Below are positions 55,351 to 64,000 of a stretch of DNA of 64,000 bases, one piece after another. How positions within the stretch are numbered: the first letter of the stretch is position 1; the number at the start of each line of letters is the position of its first letter. Source of the stretch: Nigrospora sphaerica (lineage: Eukaryota; Ascomycota; Sordariomycetes; Amphisphaeriales; Apiosporaceae); contig JAGVVL010000001.1 of NCBI GenBank assembly GCA_018287875.1, forward strand, positions 6,820,001 through 6,884,000, given 5' to 3'. A model generated the notes under the pieces. It did no database searches. It was not told the origin of the DNA and saw only the letters and a list, made by a program, of their open reading frames with translations. The position numbers were made by a program, and so were the translations under genes.

Positions 55351-58300
55351 CCTAGGCGGCACCCCGGAGCATCCATCTAGTTGTATCGTAAAACTACTAC
55401 TACTACAAACTTGAAGCACGACCTAGGCCCAGGAACCTCCGTTCATCGATTCCGCGCTCCCGGCATCCATACATCTGTGGGGTCTTCCCCCACAAAACCA
55501 AGAGACATTGTGGGGAACGGTGCTGGAAAAGGCAAGAATCAGGCACGCCGGGGCATGGATGGGAACGGTGGATGAATGGCCGAAGGTATGGGGGAGGGCA
55601 GGAAGGGGATACGATGTACAAGCCATGACCGAGATGGGTGGGCAAAGCCGCCAAGCCGCCAGTGTGTTTTCCATCTCGCCCAACCACTCCCCCCATCTCC
55701 GCCGCCCCGTCGTTGCCCGCGATTAGACAGGCCATGGACCTCGAGGCCGCGGACTCCTTCTCTTCTTCTCTTCTACTGCTTCTTCTCTTCGGCCAGCCCA
55801 TGCAGGTGGTCGGCGCCCGAGTCAAACCTTCATATCCACATTCTCGTTCCATCATTCCTGCAGAACGTCGCCGCGCGTTCCCCACGCCCCAGCTTTGAGA
55901 CAGGGCACGAATTCCATCCCTGCTACGGCTGCCGTCACAGAGCTTGCCGACCTTGCATCCCATGGATGCCCGTGCTGTTATGGGCGATCGGCTGGTCTGG
56001 CCAAGCTGGCCAAGCTGGCCACCACCCGCTGTGTGTGCGTTTGTGCGTATGCGTGCGTGCGTGTGTGTGTGCTGATCCTTCCTTATCCTGAGCCGCTTGA
56101 CTTCCAAAATGCTTCTGTCAGCCCGTGGGGGTTTCGCCTATCCGCCCGCCTTCCACCGTCGGCGCCCGGGGATACCAGCCCCGACTTACGGTCGTCGCTC
56201 GCATCCCTCCACTCAGCTCCGTGTATGCATCGGCGAGCTGAGCTAGGCAGAACTGCATTACTACGCGCAGCCCTTTCCATCCAGGGGCCAGACAAGCGTC
56301 AACATCCCGGGGTTGGAGAGAACAGACTGCTAGGGGGTGAGGGCTAGTCGACGGTGACGACCCCTGAGCGAGCCACTCACCCATCCTGTGTACTGTCAGC
56401 TTACCTGACTCGGCTCGGGTGTGCGTTGTTCACAACACGTTGGGGGTTTCATAGCGCATAAGTGCGGTAAGACTGGCCCGGCTGGGGAAACGGGGGAATG
56501 TGCCGGGGCGTTGAAGACCGGCCGACCGCGTCTCGCGATGCCGTGCTGTACCCCATATGTAGCACGCGCATGTTGCAGGCATTGGGCGAAAATCAGTCTG
56601 GGGTACATGAAGCCGGCGGCGCATAGCGTACCATCGACCTGCCCTTCCCCGGACCCCTCTTTCACTTGCCTGAGCTCGCCTCGTCTTTACCAGGGATTCG
56701 TTTGCATGACTTGCGTTTGGCGGTCTTGCCCTGGTCCCACAGGCCATCCCTCCATCCACCGGGGCTGCTCAACAGGGCTCTCAACCGTTGTTTTTGTAGC
56801 CAATGCTGCTTGCTTGTTCCAATCTCCCCCTCCCCCCCCCCCGGGGAAGAGTTGCGGTGAGCGGTTTTCCACCCCCTTCCCCCCGTTGCGTCCCTCTGGA
56901 TTCCCAAGCAGGGCAACTTGCAGAATACGGACAGGGGCAGCAAAACGGAACCCCGGATGAAAAGGGTGGTTGCCACGAAATCGTCGCTTCACTCTGCTAC
57001 TGGTCGGATGCGGTCCCGAAAAACCGCAACGGCCTACCTCATCTGACCGCTATTCAGGCCACGGTTTTTCCGGAAAGACCTCGTCGGCTTTGGTATGTCG
57101 ATGCAAAGAATGAGTCTTCTGTCTCATCTTCGGTACTAGCAAGCGGCCGATAACGAGGTTCATCTCATCCTTGCACGTCGGTCCGCTCCGGTGGGCCCGA
57201 CAGACGCGCCCGACGATCGCAAATCGTTTGCCAAGGCCACGGCAGGGCAAACTCAATCGGACTTGAGGAACGTGTCTGGACCTTCCAAAGAAGTTCGGCT
57301 GTCGTGGTAGCACAGCCGTAGCTCCCCTGGCAGACTCAAGGTTTGGCAGCTTGCGAAGCCTTTTCCTCCGCCGGTTGCAGGACCATGGAGCGTCTCGACC
57401 TCAAGGACCGAGAGGCCATGGTATAGGCGCTCCGTACCCGGAAATGCCGCTTCCAATGAAAACGCGCCTGGCGGATGGGCGGCACGGGCTGACAATGCGA
57501 GCCCGGGCGCCGCATGTTCCGTATCAGGTCCGACACGATATGAATTGTGCTGTACGACACCGTCTCTTGGTTTCACGCCGCACCGGCCCGGATGTGAGTC
57601 ATGACGTGGTCGCCTGGAGCCGTGATAACTACCGTGGGGTCTGATAACGGAACGACTTTTGATGCAAGGTTGGTCGCTCGCTGTACCCGCGGAGCAAGAG
57701 GACGCCGCTTCCTATATTTTGCCTTGAGGCGTAACTCGATACCTTGCAGCACTGCAGCTTTGAGTTGGTTGGCATGCGTCCTGAGGACCCCAATTTCTGG
57801 CCTTTCCTAGCCTATATAGGTTCACCTTTCTCGATGCTTGCGGTCCTGGCGTTGGCTTTGTGTGGCGGTTATGTCTTGCGACGATAGATTTTTTACCATC
57901 CAAGGGCTGTTCTTCCTCTCTGCTGCCTTGGGCCGAGGCACGGCGGCATCCCGACGACGACGACAACGGCAGAGTCGAGGGACGATCCTCTCGGTATCAT
58001 ATTACTACGCCGATTTAAATCGGACGAGGTGAACCCAAAAGTTGGTTGGGTGTCCCCTAATCAAGCTACCGAACGACTACTGCGTCTATCAGCATGCGTA
58101 AGCGGTTTTATCAGCAACCGATTTGGGGGGGGGGGTGGAGACCAATTCGCACACGTATAACAGTCGTCTTTATATAATGGTTTGGTGATTGCACTAACAT
58201 CTATACGCACATTTTAAAATCCAAAGAAGGCCAGTGAATGGGCGAAGCCAGCAACTTGGTTCCTTAGTCTCCATGGGGACCAAGATGGACGGTCTTGCCT

Positions 58301-60312
58301 CTTCGACGACAATGCTTCGAGAAATACCAAATCCACAGTTCAATACCGCATGCAGGACATGGCGCCTTCATATAGCCGTGGGGGCTGGACGATAATATGG
58401 CGTATACATAACACCAGCTTCATCAGCTTTGGTTCATGATCAGGAATGGAGAAGTTTGGTGGAGGGAGTGGGGAGAAACGTTGTACAACCGTAACTACAT
58501 GGCGGCGGCACTGAATAGAAAGAACCGCATGAAGAACTTTTGATCAGATGTATTCCCTACTTACAGTTGCGTTGTCCAACATCCGACGCTTCCGAAGACC
58601 TGGTAAACAGCATCGAGGATTCTCTTCTTCTGCTTCCGCATTGGTACGCGATGCACTTCTCTGAGGACGTGTAAGCCCGAACGTCAGGTCTCGAGTGACA
58701 TCACTCGAAGGCCCTTGTATAATTATAAAATCGGACGGACACCTCGAAAAGAAAACAAAGTATTTTAATCGATGATTAGTGTACAGAAATGGCAGGTAGG
58801 TATGTGCGAAGGAGACGGAAGTCTCCAGTTGAACCTACTCTCAAATCGGTGACCTCTCCGGGAGGCGAGGGTTTGCCACCCGTTTGCACCCAGGGCCGTT
58901 ACGTCGGAAATACTCCCACGGATGAGTGAATTTTGTATAGATGAAGTTATGTGCGACGTCATATTCTAGGTAGCTCACCAAGCCTTCCCCTCCCAGTCAT
59001 CGTGTCGGACTGAAACCAAATTCCAGGTACGCACTCACAGATGACCTGGAAGGCCAGCACGCCTCGTTGGCGCCTTCCAGCCGAACCTCGACCTTCCGAA
59101 CTGGCCTACACAAGTCTAAATACAGAAAAGGGTTCCTGGCGCCATAAGAGACCCGGCCGTTCCACGCGAGGAAACTGCCGAGCTCCCCAGCGGTGGATCG
59201 AGGTCGCGGGTGTAGCACCGGCGCATTTCTCGGCGGAAAACCCAGCCCGCCGGAACCATCCCTGGGTTCCCAATGAGCATCCGGGGAATTAAGGTGCTCG
59301 CGGACGTTTAGTCGTGGCTGAACGCACACGGATGACCATCTCGCCTGTGTCACCTTTCACACGATCTGGGCCTCGGCACTGGTGGGAAGTATAGTTGCTG
59401 TCGAGCGAAAAACCGTACGTTCTCCCGCGGTCGCTCTGTGAAGCAGCACTCGAGGGATACGCACGACGCAGCGGCAGTGTTTGCCGGAAATGCATCCTCG
59501 TGAGGAGAGTGCTTTTTCCGGGATTCGATACATGTCCGTTCATCGAGGATAGAGGGAACTGAAGTCGCGCAAGGCATGAGAATTCCTCATCCGAGTCGCC
59601 TGTAACCATATTCTGATTCGCGATGCGAAGATAACTAAACTTGAGACGGGTACCCAATTCTACTTTGACAGGTATTGTTCGTCTTGATAGTCACGATCAC
59701 CCTGTGTTATTATGGCAATGGAACCTAGTGTGCTTCAGCAAGTGTCTACAGTCTTTCCAGTCCAATGATCTCAACTTATCTGCACAGGTGGGTGAGACCA
59801 CCCGGAATTGCTTCGTTGTCCATCACCGACTGACTGGCTATCGGACCCCATCTCAGCCGCCAGCACCCGTCTGCACAGCCGTTATCGCGCATCTCGTCAA
59901 TAACGCAAGCGTTGCCATCGGTCTCTTCTGCCGCGTAGGGACGGGGATGCTCAGGGGTACCTACTTTGTGCAGAGTTATGTAACTCTTTTGTGTTCGTGG
60001 TGGAGGATACTGGGGGGGCGCACTCGCGGTCTGCGGCCCGACTGCCGAGGTTCTCGGCTCTCCGCATTCATTTATCTGTCCGCAGCGGGTGCGGCCGCAC
60101 CGCCGGCGATCGAACGATAACCCGCCGCGCCCTAGTCGCCCCGTGACTAAATCCAGGGTGATTCAGGGGCCCCGCGCGGTATGCATACGATAAGTAGCCG
60201 CGGCGAACATATTCTCCCCCGCGGTGGCTTGCTACCTCATTGTCCACCTCCCGGAAGCAATATCCTGGGGAAGCGGCATTTCGAGCAGAGACAGCGGCAA
60301 TCAATTGCAAAG

Positions 60313-61573
60313 ATGGCGTCGTCCGACCTCCCTATCATTCTGTACCACTACGATCGTTCGCCCTACGCCAAGCGCGTCAAGTGGTACCTCGAGTTTCGCA
60401 AGATCGCCTACTCGCAATGTGTAAGACCCGGCCGTGGCCCTTGGACCCCTGGCCTCGCCGGCATTGACCGAGTTTTACATAGTACCAACCGCCCATCCTT
60501 CCGCGCCCCGACGTCAAGCGGCTGGGCGTCGCTTACCGGCGCATTCCGCTCCTGGCCATCGGCCGGGACGTCTACCTGGACACGCGGCTCATCTTGCAGA
60601 AGCTTGAAGCCTTGTACCCGCCCAGCGACGCGCACCCCTCCATCGCCGTCCCGAGCGCCGAAGGCCGGGCCATCGAGCGCCTGCTCTCGTTCTACGTCAC
60701 CGACGGCGGGCTTTTCGCGGCCGGCGTCATGATGCTGCCGAATCTGCCCCAGTTGAACGACCCGCGGTGAGCAACATCCACTGTTCTACGTTACCTAATT
60801 CGGCACGAATTCCTCGCGCTGTAGCCCCGCAACGCTTCATTTTCCCGGGCGTTGTAGCTCGGAGGGGCCCTGAAATCCGCTCCCCGGGCAGCCAATTCGG
60901 AAAATCGCTGACTCTAAATGATGGTAGGTTCCTGGCCGACCGCGCCGAGATGATGGGGGCGCCCAAGGACGGCGCCTCGCCCGTCTCGGCTGAGGCACGG
61001 GCCGCCCGCCGCCCCGAGGCTATCAGCGCGATGCGCGACGCCATGGAGCTGCTGGAGACGACGCTGCTGGCCGACGGGCGGGACTGGCTCCTCAAGACGG
61101 AACGCCCGACGCTGGCCGACATCGAGGCCGTCTTCGTCCTCTACTGGGTCGTCAATATACCGGGCGCCATGCCGGCCGAAGTCATGGGCGCCCAGGTGTT
61201 CCCCAAGACGCACGCGTGGATCGCGCGCTTCATTCAGGCCGCGGCGGCCGCCGAGACCGAGGCCGGAGCGCCTCGGACGGTCGACGGCGACGCGGCGGCG
61301 CGGCTGGTCTTCGGCTCCGCATTTGCCGAGGAGGCGGCCGAGCTGGACGAGAGCCACCCGATTGTGGCGGCGGAGGGGCTGCGGAAAGGCGACATGGTCC
61401 GGGTGTGGCCTACCGATTCGGGATCCGCCCATAAGGAGATGGGCAGCCTGGTCGGCCTGACGGCCAAGGAGATTGTGCTCGAGGCCCAGGGCGACGGTGG
61501 CAGCGTGAGGGTACACGCGCCAAGACACGGCTTCAGGGTCAAGAAGTACGTCGAATCATCCTCCAACCTCTGA
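60313..61573 (+). CDS. glutathione S-transferase-like protein
   Basis: Three exons (60313-60420, 60483-60766, 60928-61573) join through GTAAGA...TAG and GTGAGC...TAG introns to 345 residues. The N-terminal thioredoxin-like GST domain starts PIILYHYDRSPYAKRVKWYLEFRKI, and the splice restores YQPPILPRPDVKRLGVAYRRIPLLAIGRDVYLDTRLILQKLE; the DTRLI segment occupies the place of the glutathione gamma-Glu site (usually ES). A helical C-terminal GST domain follows (WLLKTERPTLADIEAVFVLYW, with the conserved N-capping Asp). The last 100 residues form an extra beta-rich region (GDMVRVWPTDSG, KEIVLEAQGDGGSVRVHAP), seen in a fungal GST subgroup of about 340 residues. A role in detoxification or redox metabolism is likely; the substrate is unknown. 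ATG 60313 has an AAGATGGCG context. Confidence 0.9.
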
Positions 61574-64000
61574 GATGATCTTGGGGGACCCCGATGAGCA
61601 TCCTCCGTTCTTGGCGATACGAACCTAGCAATTTGCCGTACATCCCTGCGACCTGACTACAGCGTCTGCCCCTGTATTCGTAGTGTTCAATACAAGTAGG
61701 GGCGGGTCAGTGTTACCAAAAAGGAGGATGGCGGGTGTTGCTTGACCCCGGGGCGAGTGGTTGCACAGCATTACGTAGCTTGCAGTTGGGCCAGCGCCGG
61801 TGTCGTAGAGACGGATAGGTAGGATGGATGTACGTATGAGACGACATGTTGGCGCAAGGCGTGGTATTGCAATCCAGCAGCCTTGCTACCTCCAGAGTGT
61901 GACTTGGCCCTGACGTGTTGCATGCAAAGAACATCTCAATCATAGATCAAGCGTTGGCCTGCAGGAGGACACGTGCTCGCGGCCCGCACACGTCGAGCAC
62001 GAGACGCCTTCCAGAACATGTATTGATTGGGAAAACTCCTCCACCGGACCCTGCCGGTTGGTACACGTCGTTGGTGATAGCGCGCGACATTAATGGCCCC
62101 ACTAAGAAATCACTCCAATTTGCCGGTGTGGATGTCGTATGAGGCGACCCAGGTCCGGGCTGCCATCCCATCGCTACGGTCTCGAGCACGGCTGGATTGG
62201 CAATGGGGACGCCGCCTGAGACACAACCGCCAGTGGTTGCAGCATGCGAAGAATACCCAGCGACAACGGTGGGGGGACGCACGGGGAAACAATAGCAAGA
62301 AAAGGAACGAGGGCGAAAGGGCAGCGTTTTAAGACGTGAGACCAAGACGGCATGGACAGCGAGATGAAAACATGCACCCAGAGACAGCGCCCACTCACAG
62401 ACGGATCTGCTTCGAATAGCGTCGCTCGCTGGTGGGGAGGCGCCTTGGCTTTCTGACTTGCAGCCCTCGCTTTGAAATTCGGCGAGGGAACAACCTAAGG
62501 CCAGACATAAAAGCTATGGTCAGCCTGGCCAGCCTGTCCGTCTGACACAGGGAGCCAGGGGCGGTGTGCTCCGTTGCGCCGCCCACAACGAAATGCGCGT
62601 AGGAAGGGGGGAGGAAACATGGGCGATTCAGAACTGCGCTTTCTGGCGTAGGAAGATAAGGAACTGGTGGTTGGCTTAATGCAGCCCATGCGTCATAACG
62701 TATGTCATCATCCCCTCTGGCCGCCCGTGCACCAGCTTTCGACTGACTGGCCGTTCTGGCCAGGCCCCGGGACGGGACCCCGGCCTGAGACGCGTTGACC
62801 GTCCCGACAACAGAAACACACCGCATGAAAGACGACGGCGACAAAGGCCCTGCAACCGACGGCAACACGTAGGCGACGGCGCCCATCCGCGACGGCATGA
62901 GCGCGTATGGTCAGCGCTTGAGCACGCCAGAAATACGAACAGAGCCGCGGCGATCTCGTGCCGGTTCACGTGGATCGGCGATCGCAGCATCGAGGCATCG
63001 ACGGAACACGCAGGAGGGCGCGAACGGTGAATCAGTGTGATCCGGTGGAATTGCCGTGATTTCTGCAACGTGAGCGTCATACTGTGTACAAGGACGGAGT
63101 GACGTAACAAATCGTGGTCCCCCAGCCTGAAAATTCTATAGCGCACGGCTCTTATTGGGTGAGAAGTAGGTGGGAGCGGATCCCGTGCAGGGGAGGGGGG
63201 GGCGGTTGAACGCGCCCCATTCGTCTCGTTTACACCTAGCCAAACGTCCACGTCCCGTCGCCAAAGGGCTGGACTGGCAGAGACTGGCAAGACTTGGCTG
63301 GGCCGGGTGGGTGATGGGCTGGCTTTTCCTCGCAAGCCGTCGGTGTATGTACGGATATGGATATGTAAGCACGCGCAGACAGGCGCGCACGCACACGCAC
63401 GCAAGTCGCAAGCGGCAGGTACGCTGAGCGTAGTTGGATGATTACCAATCTCTTGTAGGGCGGTTGTTTTGAGGGTCGGATATAGTCGATCCAGACCTCT
63501 ACTCTTTTCTGCCCGGCGTTCGACGCAAGCTTGCATAGAGCAGCGAGCGGCAAGCAGTAAACCCAGTCTTCACGATGCCTAACGTATGCATGTACATATA
63601 GACGCATTTATTCCTGGGTTGTACGTCATTGCGGCCCTCGCCAACTCTGCATGCACGCCAGGAGAAAAGCAAAAGCAGCCTCGCTACCAACAGCCGCAGG
63701 CAGAAACGGTGGGGCCAGGGAGGTTTCCATCCAGCGAGCCAATTCAGTATCCAGTCGAGCCCGTCTCTGTCTGCCCGTCTTTGTCGTCCTGGGTTCGCCA
63801 CTGCCAGTCCTGGGTGGTGATACTGTGACCTCTGTCTTATCCGTAATGACAAGGGCACACAGGGCCCAGCTTCTTCTTGTCGTTCCGATGGGGCTCACGC
63901 AGGGGGGGGGGGAGGGGAAGGAGGTGGCAGGGGACGATCTCAAGGAGGCTGTCCTCCGGGCGGCAGCAGGCCGGCACGCCGGCTCTCCCACCGTCCAGAC
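61574..64000. other. gene-poor right end of window
   Basis: No supported gene. A GGATAGGTAGG word lies near 61813. Overlapping ORFs at 62395-63600 have mixed composition on both strands. A run of G near 63903-63911 precedes the window end, where the next gene may begin outside. Confidence 0.5.

Larger units (their letters stand above)
53497..60312. other. 6.8-kb gene-poor region
   Basis: No ORF with recognisable features. It holds a GAA-rich stretch (54105-54150), a CAG array (about 54461-54502), a cluster of TAGGTA-type words (about 55255-55350) and, from about 58000 to 59700, a visibly AT-richer segment with short ORFs on both strands. I see no terminal repeats or transposase-like sequence. 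Confidence 0.5.

Noticed and set aside
58997..59657. Antisense-rRNA-like (TAR1-type) or rRNA fragment
   Set aside because: I compared the nucleotide sequence with what I know of conserved LSU rRNA blocks and found no match.
1..64000. CRISPR array, secondary-metabolite cluster or intact transposon
   Set aside because: No regularly spaced direct repeats, no PKS/NRPS/terpene-cyclase or transporter genes together, and no transposase, reverse transcriptase or long terminal repeats were seen.

Overview
The window is nuclear DNA of a filamentous ascomycete (Pezizomycotina), most likely a Sordariomycete. The evidence is short introns with GTAAGT/GTGAGT-type donors and CAG/TAG acceptors, GC-rich codon usage, a HET-domain gene, a bZIP + DUF3425-type transcription factor, small secreted cysteine-rich proteins, an ER DnaJ ending in RDEL, and intergenic DNA rich in TAGGTA/TACCTA motifs and microsatellites. 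I cannot name the species.

Layout. 1-11 kb is gene-dense: the 3' part of an epimerase/dehydratase gene cut by the window edge, a Cys/Met-metabolism PLP enzyme, a reverse-strand membrane-anchored polysaccharide deacetylase, a Gfo/Idh/MocA oxidoreductase, a four-exon HotDog thioesterase and an RluA/Pus9-type pseudouridine synthase. 11-30.6 kb is gene-poor, with one bZIP gene (14.3-16.1 kb) whose reading frame is ambiguous, followed by about 14.5 kb with no recognisable gene but many simple repeats. 30.6-41 kb holds a single-exon secreted-type amidohydrolase, an ER-luminal DnaJ, a Prp2/DHX16-type spliceosomal helicase, a GPI-anchored-type cysteine-rich protein and a GFA-domain protein. 42-52 kb holds a HET-domain protein, a small secreted protein with ten cysteines, a DUF1365 protein, MBF1 and a Cdt1-like replication licensing factor. 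52-64 kb is again gene-poor, with one possible small ORF and a three-exon GST-like gene at 60.3-61.6 kb.

The genes do not form an obvious pathway or biosynthetic cluster. They mix housekeeping functions (splicing helicase, tRNA pseudouridylation, ER folding, replication licensing, MBF1) with accessory functions (HET domain, secreted proteins, GST, oxidoreductase, amidohydrolase). I found no tRNA, rRNA, CRISPR array or intact transposon. The observations most worth checking are the bZIP frame conflict, a weak/strong double ATG on the pseudouridine synthase that could give dual targeting, the bacterial-looking secreted amidohydrolase, the ten-cysteine secreted protein, a possible tiny spliced ORF near 22.8 kb and the recurring TAGGTA motif. 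I saw no convincing new system.
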